DNA from: Rhizobium rosettiformans
Lineage (GTDB): Bacteria > Pseudomonadota > Alphaproteobacteria > Rhizobiales > Rhizobiaceae
Direction of reading: 5' to 3'
NCBI RefSeq assembly: GCF_016806065.1
Contig: NZ_CP032405.1
Location: 186,001-250,000, forward strand
Length of the DNA stretch: 64,000 nt
The notes under the pieces were generated by a model. The model was given only the letters and a program-made list of their open reading frames with translations. It searched no databases and was not told where the DNA came from. The position numbers and the translations under genes are program-made. The first letter of the stretch is position 1; each line of letters opens with the position of its first letter. Shown here in pieces: positions 50,023 to 59,950 of the stretch.

Positions 50023-51981
50023 ATGACCAAGCCGATGCTCGGAGCCACCCTGGGCAAAACCGGTACCGATTTCCGTCTCTGGTCGCATCACGCCGAACGC
50101 GTGGACCTCTGCCTCTTCGATGAGGGGGGCGAGACGGAACTCGCCCCCCTCACGATGGTGCGGGGTGAAGGCGATGTGCATCACGTCTTTGCGAAAGACG
50201 TCAAGGAAGGCGCCCGCTACGGCTTCCGCATCCACGGCCCCTATGATCCGTCTCAAGGCCATTGGTACGATCCATCCAAGCTCTTGATCGATCCCTACGC
50301 CACCGAGCTGGACCGGCCCTTCGTTTACGACACACGCCTTGGTCAGTTCGGCGTCGACACCGCCGACCTGATGCCGAAATCGATCGTGAAGGCGCACAAG
50401 CCGCTAAAGCCCATGATGCCGCTCGGCGAGCGCACCGGCTTCATATACGAGGTCAACGTCAAGGCACTGACCATGCTACATCCTGACGTCCCGGACGCCC
50501 AACGCGGCACGCTCGCAGCCCTCGCCCACCCCGCAATCCTCGCGCATCTCAGGCGTATCGGCGTCGACATGGTCGAACTCATGCCGATCACCGCCTGGAT
50601 CGACGAACGGCATCTGCCCCCGCTCGGCCTCACCAACAGCTGGGGCTACAACCCCGTCGCGATGATGGCGCTCGATCCGCGCCTCGTGCCCGGCGGCGTG
50701 AAGGAGCTGCGCGAGACGGTCGCCGCGCTTCATGCGGAAGGCATCGGCGTCATCCTCGACCTCGTCTTCAACCACACCGGCGAAAGCGATGTGCATGGCA
50801 CCACGCTCTCGCTACGCGGCATCGACAACCGCTCGCTGTTCCGCCATGTGGCCGATGATCCGGGTACGCTGGTCAACGACACCGGCTGCGGCAACACGCT
50901 CGCCTGCGACCATCCCTTCGTCCGTCAACTGATCGTCGATACGCTCCGCCACTTCGTCCTGTCAGCCGGTATCGACGGTTTCCGCTTCGACCTCGCACCG
51001 ATCATGGGACGGCACTGGGACCGCTTCCATCAGGACGCACCTACTCTCAGGGCCATCCTCGAGGACGAAGTGCTGGAGGATCGCATCCTGATCGCCGAAC
51101 CCTGGGACATCGGGCTCGGCGGGTACCAGCTCGGCCGCTTCCCGCCCGCCTTCCTCGAATGGAACGACCGCGCCCGCGACACCTTCCGCCGCCACTGGCG
51201 GGGCGATGCCGGGACGACAGGCGATCTTGCAACGGCGCTTGCCGGCTCCGCCGAACTCTTCGCCCATGACGGCCACGGCCAGACCCGCAGCGTCAACTTC
51301 ATCGCCGCCCATGACGGCTTTTCGCTCTACGACCTCGTCTCCTTTGAGCACAAACACAACGAGGCGAACGGCGAGGACAACCGCGACGGCCACAACGAGA
51401 ACCATTCCTGGAACAACGGCGTCGAGGGTGAGACATCCGACAAGGCGATCCTCAAGAAGCGTCGGCAGGATGTCGAGGCCCTGCTCTCCACGCTATTTGC
51501 CAGCCGAGGTGCCGTGATGCTGACGGCCGGCGACGAGTTCGCCCGCACGCAACGCGGCAACAACAATGCCTATTGCCAGGACAATGCCCTCACCTGGCTC
51601 GACTGGTCTGGGGCGGACGAGGAACTGATCGAAACCACCGCCCGTCTGGCCGCCATGCGCCAGCGCTTCTCCTGCTTCATGGATACGAGTGTCCTGACCG
51701 GAGACGGCGATGTCAGCTGGCTGAACACCGACGGCGTGCCCATGACGGTCGCCGACTGGGAAACGCCCGACCTCGGTGCCTTCACCATGGTGTTGACCTC
51801 GATCGATCGGGAGACCGGCAAGGACTGCCGCGTCGCTGTGCTCATCAACCGATCGACCAAGGCGACCGATTTCGCGCTCCCGCCGCAGGGCAAACGCAAA
51901 TGGCGACGTCTGCAGACCGGCCGCAGCGCCGCGACGTTTGCCGCGAGACCCCGCAGCGTCGATTTCTGCGTTGAAACCTGA
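50023..51981 (+). CDS. glgX: Glycogen debranching enzyme
   Basis: GH13 isoamylase-type enzyme of 652 residues that removes branches left after phosphorylase action. It has a CBM48 N terminus (LGKTGTDFRLWSHHAERVDLCLFD), then VILDLVFNHTGES, IDGFRFDLAPIMGR (nucleophile Asp), ILIAEPWDIGLGGYQLG (acid/base Glu), NFIAAHDGFSLYDLVS and GDEFARTQRGNNNAYCQDN. It belongs functionally with glgPBCA-pgm but is separated from pgm by the arsenic operon. Confidence 0.96.
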   Translation: MTKPMLGATLGKTGTDFRLWSHHAERVDLCLFDEGGETELAPLTMVRGEGDVHHVFAKDVKEGARYGFRIHGPYDPSQGHWYDPSKLLIDPYATELDRPFVYDTRLGQFGVDTADLMPKSIVKAHKPLKPMMPLGERTGFIYEVNVKALTMLHPDVPDAQRGTLAALAHPAILAHLRRIGVDMVELMPITAWIDERHLPPLGLTNSWGYNPVAMMALDPRLVPGGVKELRETVAALHAEGIGVILDLVFNHTGESDVHGTTLSLRGIDNRSLFRHVADDPGTLVNDTGCGNTLACDHPFVRQLIVDTLRHFVLSAGIDGFRFDLAPIMGRHWDRFHQDAPTLRAILEDEVLEDRILIAEPWDIGLGGYQLGRFPPAFLEWNDRARDTFRRHWRGDAGTTGDLATALAGSAELFAHDGHGQTRSVNFIAAHDGFSLYDLVSFEHKHNEANGEDNRDGHNENHSWNNGVEGETSDKAILKKRRQDVEALLSTLFASRGAVMLTAGDEFARTQRGNNNAYCQDNALTWLDWSGADEELIETTARLAAMRQRFSCFMDTSVLTGDGDVSWLNTDGVPMTVADWETPDLGAFTMVLTSIDRETGKDCRVAVLINRSTKATDFALPPQGKRKWRRLQTGRSAATFAARPRSVDFCVET

Positions 51982-52069
51982 GTTTTTGCACTGCAGTGAT
52001 GTTAGCCTCTTCCGCCCGACATCAAGCGGCTGTAGCCTGCGGGAATTGTTGAAGGATCAGGTTCTTTTC

Positions 52070-52558
52070 ATGCCGCAAGAGATTTCGCTCAAGGACGTGC
52101 CGGGCCTCGTTGGAACCGTGGTGGGCGTGTCGGACTGGATCACCGTCGATCAAACCATGATCGACGCCTTCGCCGGTGCCACCATGGACCACCAGTTCAT
52201 CCACACCGACCCGGTGCGCGCCGCCGCCGAAACGCCCTTCGGCGGCACCATTGCCCATGGCTTCCTGACGCTCTCGCTCTTGTCAGCGATGAACTACAAC
52301 TGCCTGCCGAAGATTCGCGAGCAGACCATGGGCATAAACTACGGCTTCGAGAAAGTCCGCTTCATGTCACCCGTCCGCACCGGCAAGCGCATTCGCGGCT
52401 CCTTCAAGCTCGCCGAAGCCCGCTTCCGCGGCGCGGGCATGCTGATGAACACCTATGATGTGACCGTCGAGATCGAGGATGAGCGAAAACCGGCTCTCAC
52501 CGCCGACTGGATCACCATTTCCCAGTTCGACCCGAAGGATCGCCCGGAAGGCGTCTGA
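52070..52558 (+). CDS. MaoC-family hot-dog dehydratase
   Basis: Hot-dog fold enzyme of 162 residues, probably an (R)-specific enoyl-CoA hydratase-like protein. The hydratase signature DAFAGATMDHQFIHTDPVRAAAETPFGGTIAHGFLTLSLL contains the catalytic Asp and His. The start at 52070 is chosen because the preceding open frame overlaps glgX. The next gene begins 20 bases later. Confidence 0.88.
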   Translation: MPQEISLKDVPGLVGTVVGVSDWITVDQTMIDAFAGATMDHQFIHTDPVRAAAETPFGGTIAHGFLTLSLLSAMNYNCLPKIREQTMGINYGFEKVRFMSPVRTGKRIRGSFKLAEARFRGAGMLMNTYDVTVEIEDERKPALTADWITISQFDPKDRPEGV

Positions 52559-52578
52559 CACGAAAGGCGCCTTAGACC

Positions 52579-53643
52579 ATGAGCGACGACCGGGCAGACC
52601 AGATCCGCCAGAGTTTCCGCCGCCAGACGAAAGCCTGCGCCGATCTCGGCTCCCCCTTCACTGCCCGCCTCTGCACGCTGACGGCAGAACGGCTGACAGA
52701 CGAGACCCGTGTTGGTGCGACCATCCTCGGCTGGCCCGGCAATCCTGACGGCACGGGCGACGCGCTGGCGCTCCGGTTGGCCGGCACGCTGCATGCCCTG
52801 GTCCGATCCGGCCAGGATCAGGCCTTGTCAGCCGTCTATCCGCCAAATGCCGTCGACGACGACACGCTCTGGGCCGCTGTGGAAGCCGCCTTGCGCCGCG
52901 ACGAAGCCTTCATGCTGGAGCGCCTGAGGTCGGCACCGCAGACCAACGAGGTGCGCCGCTCCTCCGCCCTGCTCCCCGGCTTCCTGACCATCGCATCGTT
53001 GACGGGCAAACCGCTGATCCTCTCGGAAGTCGGCGCAAGCGCCGGGCTGAACCTGCAATGGGACTGCTACATCTACCAACTGGGAGACTTCCGCTGGGGC
53101 AAAGCCTCCGCCGTCGAACTCGCCCCACGCTGGGAAGGCCCGCCGCCGCCAAACGCTGCAGTCCAGATCACCGAACGCGCCGGCTGCGACCTCAACCCGC
53201 TCGACCCATCTTCAGAAGACGACCGCCTGCGGCTCTTCTCCTACATCTGGGCCGATCAGCAGGACCGCCTCGACCGCACGGCAGCAGCGCTTGCCATGGC
53301 CACCGAAAGCGGTATGAAGGTCGAAAAGGCCGACGCCATCGACTGGCTGCACAAGCGCCTGGTGACGCGTCCGGGCATGACCCACGTGATCTACCACACC
53401 ATCGCCTGGCAATATCTGCCGCCGGCGCTGAAGGCCGAGGGTGAAGCGCTGATCGCCGATGCGGGTGCCCGCGCGACGGAAGCCGCACCGCTGGCCCGAC
53501 TGCAGCTGGAGGCCGATGGCAAGCCGGAGGGTGCGGCACTCCTGCTGACGCTGTGGCCGGCGGGCGAAACCCGCGAGATCGGCCGGGCGGATTTTCATGG
53601 GCGCTGGGTGAAATGGGTGGGGTGGGAAGGTTCAGCCGTCTGA
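52579..53643 (+). CDS. DUF2332 family protein
   Basis: Protein of 354 residues matching DUF2332 by its landmarks: FRRQTKACADLGSPFTARLCTLTAERL at the N terminus, NEVRRSSALLPGFLTIASLTGKPLILSEVGASAGLNLQWD in the middle (a Gly-rich loop recalling methyltransferase-like folds), and VIYHTIAWQYLP. No signal peptide or membrane helix. Function of the family is unknown. Confidence 0.85.
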   Translation: MSDDRADQIRQSFRRQTKACADLGSPFTARLCTLTAERLTDETRVGATILGWPGNPDGTGDALALRLAGTLHALVRSGQDQALSAVYPPNAVDDDTLWAAVEAALRRDEAFMLERLRSAPQTNEVRRSSALLPGFLTIASLTGKPLILSEVGASAGLNLQWDCYIYQLGDFRWGKASAVELAPRWEGPPPPNAAVQITERAGCDLNPLDPSSEDDRLRLFSYIWADQQDRLDRTAAALAMATESGMKVEKADAIDWLHKRLVTRPGMTHVIYHTIAWQYLPPALKAEGEALIADAGARATEAAPLARLQLEADGKPEGAALLLTLWPAGETREIGRADFHGRWVKWVGWEGSAV

Positions 53644-53701
53644 AATGAGTTGGCCAACGGAGTTGTGCCGCTAATGGCGATCGATACGCCATCCTCATGG
53701 A

Positions 53702-54070
53702 TCATACAGAACTCTTTGGCTGATCGGTTTTGCCCCTTGATGAACCTGCGAGCCCCAGAAAGACAAGAACTGCCTGATTGAGCCGCAGGATATCGGCGTC
53801 ATCCAACCGTCCGACCCTTTTTCCTATCTTGGATTTCGGCACTGTCGTAATCTTGTCCACCATGAGCCGGCACGGTGAATGCAGTCCATTGCGCTCATTC
53901 GGCTCCACCGGCAGGCGAAAAAGCGGCGCGTCGGTTTCATCCGTGGTAAAGGCGCAAATGGTGATGGAATCCGTGGCGTCAAACACCTCATCCTGAACCA
54001 CGACTACGGGGCGAGGTTTTCCCGCATAGTCCTTGCCGCCCGAGACAGTCCAGATGTCGCCGCGTCTCAA
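53702..54070 (-). CDS. mazF: MazF/PemK-type endoribonuclease toxin
   Basis: Toxin of 122 residues: MRRGDIWTVSGGKDYAGKPRPVVVVQDE is the typical PemK/MazF start, with ICAFTTD and a MVDKITTVPKSKIGKRVGRL segment. Such toxins cut single-stranded mRNA at short motifs. The start overlaps the antitoxin stop by 4 bases. Confidence 0.92.
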   Translation of the reverse strand: MRRGDIWTVSGGKDYAGKPRPVVVVQDEVFDATDSITICAFTTDETDAPLFRLPVEPNERNGLHSPCRLMVDKITTVPKSKIGKRVGRLDDADILRLNQAVLVFLGLAGSSRGKTDQPKSSV

Positions 54071-54306
54071 GCGTCATCACCATCTTCGAAGTCGATGTCG
54101 GAGACAGCATCGATAAAAGCCTGATCGCTCACTGCATCAGCGCTCGTTGCAACGGCAAGTGACTGACGGTGCGCTTCCGCCTTGAATGACGCGGCACGGA
54201 CATCCGGTACCCAGATCTGGATCGGGCGCAAACCTTGCGCCCGCAGGCGCGCGCGATGCTCGCTCACCTTCACGCGGGACGGCTTGGGTTTGGCGATAGA
54301 GGACAT
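54067..54306 (-). CDS. mazE: MazE-like antitoxin (DUF3018 type)
   Basis: Antitoxin of 79 residues with a basic N-terminal DNA-binding segment (KPSRVKVSEHRARLRAQGLRPIQIWVPDVR) and an acidic tail (FIDAVSDIDFEDGDDA) that would wrap the toxin. ATG 54306 (MSSIAKPK) is preferred over ATG 54318. It forms a two-gene module with the toxin. Confidence 0.88.
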   Translation of the reverse strand: MSSIAKPKPSRVKVSEHRARLRAQGLRPIQIWVPDVRAASFKAEAHRQSLAVATSADAVSDQAFIDAVSDIDFEDGDDA

Positions 54307-54353
54307 GACGGGTTCCATCTGCTTCGCATCATTGGTTTCACAACCTTAATCTA

Positions 54354-54365
54354 GTTACATGTAAC
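54354..54365 (-). promoter_or_regulatory. Palindrome upstream of the MazEF-like module
   Basis: GTTACATGTAAC is a perfect 12-base palindrome 48 bases before the antitoxin start, in an AT-rich stretch that includes TAGATT on the minus strand. It could be the autoregulatory operator. Confidence 0.45.
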
Positions 54366-54464
54366 CTATCATGGACCGACAGAGATTGCGAGCCTTTGCG
54401 ATGCAGAGTGCAGAGGAGAAAGGAGGCTTTTGCAACCCTGACCAGACAGGGTGTCGTGTCTCAT

Positions 54465-54488
54465 AAAAAAGGCCGGGTCACCCCGGCC
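54465..54488 (-). terminator. Terminator of the soxBDAG operon
   Basis: A perfect 7-bp stem (54471-54477 with 54482-54488) is followed on the minus strand by TTTTTT (54470-54465), 30 bases after the soxG stop. Confidence 0.85.
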
Positions 54489-54517
54489 TCCTCAAAACCC
54501 TTGAAACACCCCGCCCC

Positions 54518-55072
54518 TCAGAGCGAAGCATCCTCCGCGCCCTCGGCGAGCATGCCGAACGCATACTCTGCAAAGGACCGCCAGCATTCGACCCGGAACG
54601 TCTCTTCCTCGACGCGGTAGAGGATGATCTCTATCTTGCCAAAGACGGTGCGCGTGACCGCACCCACCGGGAAGGCGGCGAGAGACAGGTCGAGCGGGCA
54701 GGCCGCATTCAGCGTGTCGGCGGCAGCCGGACCCGAGACGATGATCGCCGTGTTGCGGTAGGAAACGTCTGTCGCCGAGTGAACGACGCCGGAGGCGGCG
54801 CAGTCGGCCATCAGCGCGTCACCCTTCTCGTCGATCAGGAACCATTCGTCCGGACCGATCCAGAAGGCCGTGCGGCCCTTGGCCGAGACGGACGTCTTGG
54901 GCTTTGTCGGAAGCTTCAGGCCGAGCGTCTTGGAGAGACCTGCGACGGCATCGGCACCGGCGCGCAGTGACACGCGGGTGGCGGGAAGTGCGGGCGTCAG
55001 GCGCACCTTGGCGCTGCCGCCATGGAAGCCGGCAAGGACGGTTTTGCGTTCTGCAACAGACAGATCAGCCAT
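54518..55072 (-). CDS. soxG: Sarcosine oxidase gamma subunit
   Basis: Smallest GcvT-like subunit of heterotetrameric sarcosine oxidase (184 residues). Motifs include WIGPDEWFLIDEKGD, DVSYRNTAIIVSGPAAADTLNAACPLDLSLAAFPVGAVTRTVFGKIEIILYR. The start at 55072 has AAGGAGG upstream and overlaps the soxA stop by 8 bases. Last gene of soxBDAG. Confidence 0.93.
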   Translation of the reverse strand: MADLSVAERKTVLAGFHGGSAKVRLTPALPATRVSLRAGADAVAGLSKTLGLKLPTKPKTSVSAKGRTAFWIGPDEWFLIDEKGDALMADCAASGVVHSATDVSYRNTAIIVSGPAAADTLNAACPLDLSLAAFPVGAVTRTVFGKIEIILYRVEEETFRVECWRSFAEYAFGMLAEGAEDASL

Positions 55073-58058
55073 GGATGCGGCCTCCTTCCTTGTCAAAGAA
55101 TACCATGTCGGTCACTTCCACCGCGATGGTCTTGTCCTTCATCGGCACGTAAAGCGTCTCGCCCATGCGTGCACGGCCACCTGACACCATGGCAATCGCA
55201 ATCGAGCGGCCAAGGTTTTCCGACCAGTAGGACGAGGTCACGTGACCGAGCATGGTCATCGGCTTCGGCTGGTTCGGATTGGCGACGATCTGCGCGCCCT
55301 CTTCGAGCACTTCACTCGGATCCTTGGTGAAGATGCCGACAAGCTGCTTGCGGCCTTCCTTGACCAGATCCGGACGCTTCATGCCGCGAATGCCGACAAA
55401 GTCGGTTTTCTTCTTCGATACCGCCCAGGAGAGGCCGGCATCATCAGCCGTCAGCGTGCCGTCGGTGTCCTGACCGACGATGATGTAACCCTTCTCAGCG
55501 CGCAGGACATGCATGGTCTCGGTGCCATAGAGGCAGGCGCCGAGCGACTGGGCGCGCTCCCAGATCTGCCGGAAGACGTCAGCGCCGAAATCGGCGGGCA
55601 CATTGACTTCGAAGCCGAGTTCGCCGGTGAACGACACGCGGAAGAGGCGCGTCGGCACGCCGCAGAACTTGCCTTCGGCCACGCTCATATGCGGGAAGGC
55701 TTCGTTGGAGATATCGATGCCCTCGACGAAAGGCGCGATGATGTCGCGCGCCTTCGGACCCTGGACGGCAATGACCGCCCATTGTTCCGTGGTCGAGGTG
55801 AGCCAGACCTTCAGATGCGGGAATTCCGTCTGCAGATAGTCTTCCATGTGGTGCATGACACGCGGCGCACCGCCCGTCGTGGTGGTCACATGGAAGCGAT
55901 CCTCGGCGAGACGGCCAACGACGCCATCGTCATAGATGAAACCGTCTTCGCGCGTCATGATGCCATAACGCGCCTTGCCCGGCTTCAGCGTATCCCAGGC
56001 ATTGGTATACATCAGGTTCAGGAACTCGGCGGCGTCAGGCCCGACGACCTCGATCTTGCCGAGTGTCGAGGCGTTGAAGACGCCGGCGGCCTCGCGCACA
56101 GTCTTGCATTCGCGGTTCACGGCGGCATGCATGTCTTCGCCGGCCTTCGGATAATACCAGGCGCGCTTCCAGTTGCCGACGTCTTCGTAGACGGCGCCCT
56201 GGCTGACTTCATAGGCATGCATCGGCGTCTTGCGGGTCGGATCAAACAGCGCATCGCGCGAGTGGTTGATCAGCGTGCCGAAGGTGACAGGCGTGTAGGG
56301 CGCACGGAAGGTGGTGAGACCGACCTGCGGGATTTCCTTGCCGAGCACTTCGGCTGCAATGGCGAGACCATGCATGTTGGAGAGCTTGCCCTGGTCGGAG
56401 GCCATACCATTGGTCGTAAAGCGCTTGATATGCTCGATCGAATGCATCCCCTCGCGCACGGCAAGGCGGATATCCTTGGCGCAGACATCGTGCTGGAAGT
56501 CAACGAATGCCTTGACGTTGTCGTCACGGCCCGCCCCTTCGGCGGCACCAATCATACCGCCGGTCCAGGCATGCGCATTTGCACCTGACAGCGAAACCGA
56601 AAGCGCCTCGGTCGCACCCGCTGCCTTGGCCGAGGAGAGACCAGCAGCACTCGCCTCATCGAGCAGTGCCTGCAGGTCGTCAGTGCCGTTGCAGCCGCCG
56701 ACGGACACGCAATCCTGCACATAGACGTCAGGCAGAAAGCGGTCGTTTGGGGCATCGTATTTCAGCTTGCCGCGCGACTGCGAGAACATGTGCACCGATG
56801 GCGTCCAGCCGGCGCACATCAGAAGCGCATCAACCTCGATCTTGCGGCTCGCGCCTCCGCCATTGCGGCGCACGGTGATCGAGCGGACGCGGAGACGGCC
56901 AGCAGTATCGACAACACCATGGCCGGTCAGCACTTCGATGCCCAGCGCACGCGCCTGGGCAAGCACGCCCTCACCCGGCTTTTCGCGCGCATCGACGATG
57001 ACGGGCACGGAGACGCCAGCCTTCTTCAGATCGATCGCCGCTTCATAGGCCGAGTCATGCGCCGTGTAGACACCGACCTTGGAACCGACGGCGACGCCGA
57101 AATGGTTGAGATAGGTGCGGCCCGCCGCTGCCAGCATGATGCCCGGGCGATCATTATTGGCGAACACCATATGGCGTTCGATCGCACCGCTGGCGATGAT
57201 CACGCGCTTCGCACGCACCTGCCACAGACGCTCGCGCGGCTGGTTCTTGGCGGGCTTGGCGACGTGATCGGTGACGCGTTCAACCAGCGCCACGTAATTG
57301 TGGTTGTGATAGCCGAAGGCCGTCGTGCGGGAGAGCACGGTGACGTTGGACATGCCCTTGAGCTTGGCGACGGTCGCTTGCGCCCAGTCCCAGCCGCTCT
57401 GGCCGTCGACGGTCGCACCCGTATCGAAGTGGAAGGCACCGCCCATGTCCGGCTGTTCGTCGACGATCATGACGCGCACGCCCGTCTGGGCGGCAGCGAG
57501 CGCCGAAGCGAGACCGGCGGCACCGCCACCGATCACCAGCACGTCGCAATGGGCATAGCGGTTGGCATAATGGTCCGGATCGGCTTCCTTCGGCGCATGG
57601 CCAAGACCGGCGGCGCGACGGATGAAGGGCTCATAGATCTGGTGCCAGGCAGCCTTCGGCCACATGAAGGTCTTGTAGTAGAAGCCGGCGGCGAAGAAAG
57701 GCGACATCAGATTGTTGACCTCGCCGATGTCGAGCGACAGCGATGGCCAGCGGTTCTGCGTCTCGATCTTCATGCCGTCGAAGACTTCCTGCACGGTCGC
57801 CCGCACATTCGGCTGGCGGCGGGCAGCGTCACGCGAGACGTCGAGCAGCGCATTCGGCTCCTCCGGACCAGCGGTCAGGATACCGCGCGGACGGTGATAC
57901 TTGAACGAGCGTCCGGCGAGGTGCATGCCGTTGGCGATCATGGCAGACGCTACGGTATCGCCTTCGTAAGCCGTCAGTGTGCGGCCATCGATGGTGAAAC
58001 GGGCAGTCAGCGCCGGCGTCAGGCGACCCTTGCCGGGAATACGGTTGGCAGCACTCAT
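55065..58058 (-). CDS. soxA: Sarcosine oxidase alpha subunit
   Basis: Large subunit (997 residues) of the tetrahydrofolate-linked sarcosine oxidase that turns sarcosine into glycine, formaldehyde equivalents and H2O2. An N-terminal ferredoxin-like region (TIDGRTLTAYEGDTVASAMIANG) is followed by a nucleotide-binding domain (DVLVIGGGAAGLASALAAAQTG) and a C-terminal GcvT-like folate-binding half beginning near AWYYPKAGEDMHAAVNRECKTVREAAG. Its start shares ATGA with the soxD stop. Confidence 0.96.
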   Translation of the reverse strand: MSAANRIPGKGRLTPALTARFTIDGRTLTAYEGDTVASAMIANGMHLAGRSFKYHRPRGILTAGPEEPNALLDVSRDAARRQPNVRATVQEVFDGMKIETQNRWPSLSLDIGEVNNLMSPFFAAGFYYKTFMWPKAAWHQIYEPFIRRAAGLGHAPKEADPDHYANRYAHCDVLVIGGGAAGLASALAAAQTGVRVMIVDEQPDMGGAFHFDTGATVDGQSGWDWAQATVAKLKGMSNVTVLSRTTAFGYHNHNYVALVERVTDHVAKPAKNQPRERLWQVRAKRVIIASGAIERHMVFANNDRPGIMLAAAGRTYLNHFGVAVGSKVGVYTAHDSAYEAAIDLKKAGVSVPVIVDAREKPGEGVLAQARALGIEVLTGHGVVDTAGRLRVRSITVRRNGGGASRKIEVDALLMCAGWTPSVHMFSQSRGKLKYDAPNDRFLPDVYVQDCVSVGGCNGTDDLQALLDEASAAGLSSAKAAGATEALSVSLSGANAHAWTGGMIGAAEGAGRDDNVKAFVDFQHDVCAKDIRLAVREGMHSIEHIKRFTTNGMASDQGKLSNMHGLAIAAEVLGKEIPQVGLTTFRAPYTPVTFGTLINHSRDALFDPTRKTPMHAYEVSQGAVYEDVGNWKRAWYYPKAGEDMHAAVNRECKTVREAAGVFNASTLGKIEVVGPDAAEFLNLMYTNAWDTLKPGKARYGIMTREDGFIYDDGVVGRLAEDRFHVTTTTGGAPRVMHHMEDYLQTEFPHLKVWLTSTTEQWAVIAVQGPKARDIIAPFVEGIDISNEAFPHMSVAEGKFCGVPTRLFRVSFTGELGFEVNVPADFGADVFRQIWERAQSLGACLYGTETMHVLRAEKGYIIVGQDTDGTLTADDAGLSWAVSKKKTDFVGIRGMKRPDLVKEGRKQLVGIFTKDPSEVLEEGAQIVANPNQPKPMTMLGHVTSSYWSENLGRSIAIAMVSGGRARMGETLYVPMKDKTIAVEVTDMVFFDKEGGRIHG

Positions 58059-58375
58059 GCCTTTTCTCCCTTCGACGCAGACGGGGCAACCAGTGTTGCA
58101 GGATCGGGCATGGGCTCACCGGCCTTGTAGGTCAGCAGGATCTTGTCGGAGATCGTGTCGCGGGCCGCGTTGAAGAAGCGTCCGCAGCCATGGATATGGC
58201 GCCAGCGTTCGAAGATCAGTCCCTTCGGATTGTCGCGCAGGAAGAAGTAGTCGGCGAATTCCTCGTCGGTGATCGAGGCGATGTTTTCCGGGCGCGCGAT
58301 ATGCGCTTCACCGGCGGCGCGAAACTCGAGCTCGGCACGCTCTTCTTCGCAATAGGGGCATTTGATGACCAGCAT
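58055..58375 (-). CDS. soxD: Sarcosine oxidase delta subunit
   Basis: Small zinc-binding subunit (106 residues): CPYCEEERAELEF and WRHIHGCGRFFNAARDT give the metal ligands, and DEEFADYFFLRDNPKGL is the family core. The longer open frame runs back into soxB and is not used. It starts 17 bases after soxB. Confidence 0.95.
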   Translation of the reverse strand: MLVIKCPYCEEERAELEFRAAGEAHIARPENIASITDEEFADYFFLRDNPKGLIFERWRHIHGCGRFFNAARDTISDKILLTYKAGEPMPDPATLVAPSASKGEKA

Positions 58376-58392
58376 GTTGGACGATCCCTGAT

Positions 58393-59646
58393 TCAGTGCG
58401 CCACGGCAGCGGCGGCTGCCTCGTCGATGAGGCGGCCGGTGCGGAACCGGTCGAGCGTCAGGCCCTGGGCCAGCCGGTGCGGCTCGCCCTTGGCGATGAG
58501 ATGGGCAAAGAGGTTGGCAGACCCCGGCGTCGCCTTGAAGCCGCCCGTACCCCAGCCGGCATTGACGAAGAGGTTCGGAACCGGCGTCACGCTCTGGATC
58601 GGCGAACGGTCGGCGGTGTTGTCGGTGATCCCGCCCCACTGGCGCATCATCTTCACGCGACGGAACATCGGGAAGAGCTCGCAGATGGCGTCCAGCGTAT
58701 GCGTGATGATCTGCATGCCGCCGGTCTGGCTGTAGGAATTATACTGGTCGGTGCCGGCCCCGATGACCAACTCGCCCTTGTCCGACTGCGAGATATAGGC
58801 ATGCACGGTGTTCGACATGACCACGCAGGGGAAGATCGGCTTCAGCGGCTCGGAGACGAGCGCCTGGAGCGGCGTCGAATGAACGGGCAGGCGAACGCCC
58901 GCCATGCCCATGACGACGGAGGAATGGCCGGCCGCGGACACGCCGACCTTCTTCGCGCCGATAAAGCCCTTGGTCGTGTCGACGCCGGTGACTTCACCAT
59001 TTGGACCACGGCGGATGCCTGTCACTTCGCAGTTCTGGATGATGTGCACACCGCGATCGGACGCTGCGCGCGCATAACCCCAGGCAACCGCATCATGGCG
59101 GGCCGTGCCGCCGCGACGCTGGAGCGCTGCACCGTTGATCGGATAGCGGGCCGATTTCGAGATATCGAGCGGTGGGCAAAAGGCCTTGGCCTGCTCCGGC
59201 GTCAGCCACTCATTGTCGATGCCATAGAGATTATTGGCATTCACATGGCGCTTGAAGGACTGCTGATCATGCACATTGTGCGACAGCATCATCACGCCAC
59301 GCGGCGAATACATGACATTATAATTGAGGTCCTGAGACAGACCTTCCCAGAGCTTCAACGAATGCTCGTAGATGTCCATGCTCTCTTCATAGAGATAGTT
59401 GGACCGGATGATCGTCGTGTTTCGACCGGTATTGCCACCGCCAAGCCAGCCCTTCTCGATGACAGCGACATTGATGATGCCGTGCTCTTTGGCCAGATAA
59501 TAGGCGGCGCCCAGGCCATGGCCGCCGGCACCGATGATAATGACGTCATAGGATTGCCGCGGCTCGGGAGAGACCCACTGAGCCTCCCATCCCTTGTGGG
59601 CACGCATCGCCTCACGGACAACGGCAAAGACCGAATATTTGCGCAT
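58393..59646 (-). CDS. soxB: Sarcosine oxidase beta subunit
   Basis: FAD-carrying subunit of 417 residues where sarcosine is oxidised. The dinucleotide site reads DVIIIGAGGHGLGAAYYLAKEHG, followed by GWLGGGNTGRNTTIIRSNY around the covalent flavin region, and the C-terminal WGTGGFKATPGSANLFAHLI. First gene of soxBDAG, with AGGAG and AAGGCGA ahead of the ATG. Confidence 0.96.
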   Translation of the reverse strand: MRKYSVFAVVREAMRAHKGWEAQWVSPEPRQSYDVIIIGAGGHGLGAAYYLAKEHGIINVAVIEKGWLGGGNTGRNTTIIRSNYLYEESMDIYEHSLKLWEGLSQDLNYNVMYSPRGVMMLSHNVHDQQSFKRHVNANNLYGIDNEWLTPEQAKAFCPPLDISKSARYPINGAALQRRGGTARHDAVAWGYARAASDRGVHIIQNCEVTGIRRGPNGEVTGVDTTKGFIGAKKVGVSAAGHSSVVMGMAGVRLPVHSTPLQALVSEPLKPIFPCVVMSNTVHAYISQSDKGELVIGAGTDQYNSYSQTGGMQIITHTLDAICELFPMFRRVKMMRQWGGITDNTADRSPIQSVTPVPNLFVNAGWGTGGFKATPGSANLFAHLIAKGEPHRLAQGLTLDRFRTGRLIDEAAAAAVAH

Positions 59647-59950
59647 TCGCCTTAAACTCCTGTGGTTCAGGCATTTGGGTAGGATGATACAGGTCGCAGA
59701 TCAACCCACGACATGACGTCCGTTTTGCGACGCATTGTCATCCGTCTTTCGACACCCCAGAAGAAGTGCAGCGTAGGGCGCAAAATTATTGGCGGGAAGC
59801 CTTGCGCCATATGGACTTCACCAGGGTCTTCTGGTATCTCGCAACCCAATCGCCGGACTCAGTGGCCGCGCGAACCATTACGCTGTTTCCGAAGATGTGA
59901 CCTCCATCGACGGAAGGACCAACACTTAAAACCAAAGGAACGGGATAAAC
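59647..59950. other. Intergenic region between soxB and rpsU
   Basis: About 300 bases between divergent genes. It must hold both promoters, but I found no convincing -35/-10 pair. An AAGGAACGGGA ribosome site precedes the rpsU GTG. No repeat or RNA fold stands out. Confidence 0.4.
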
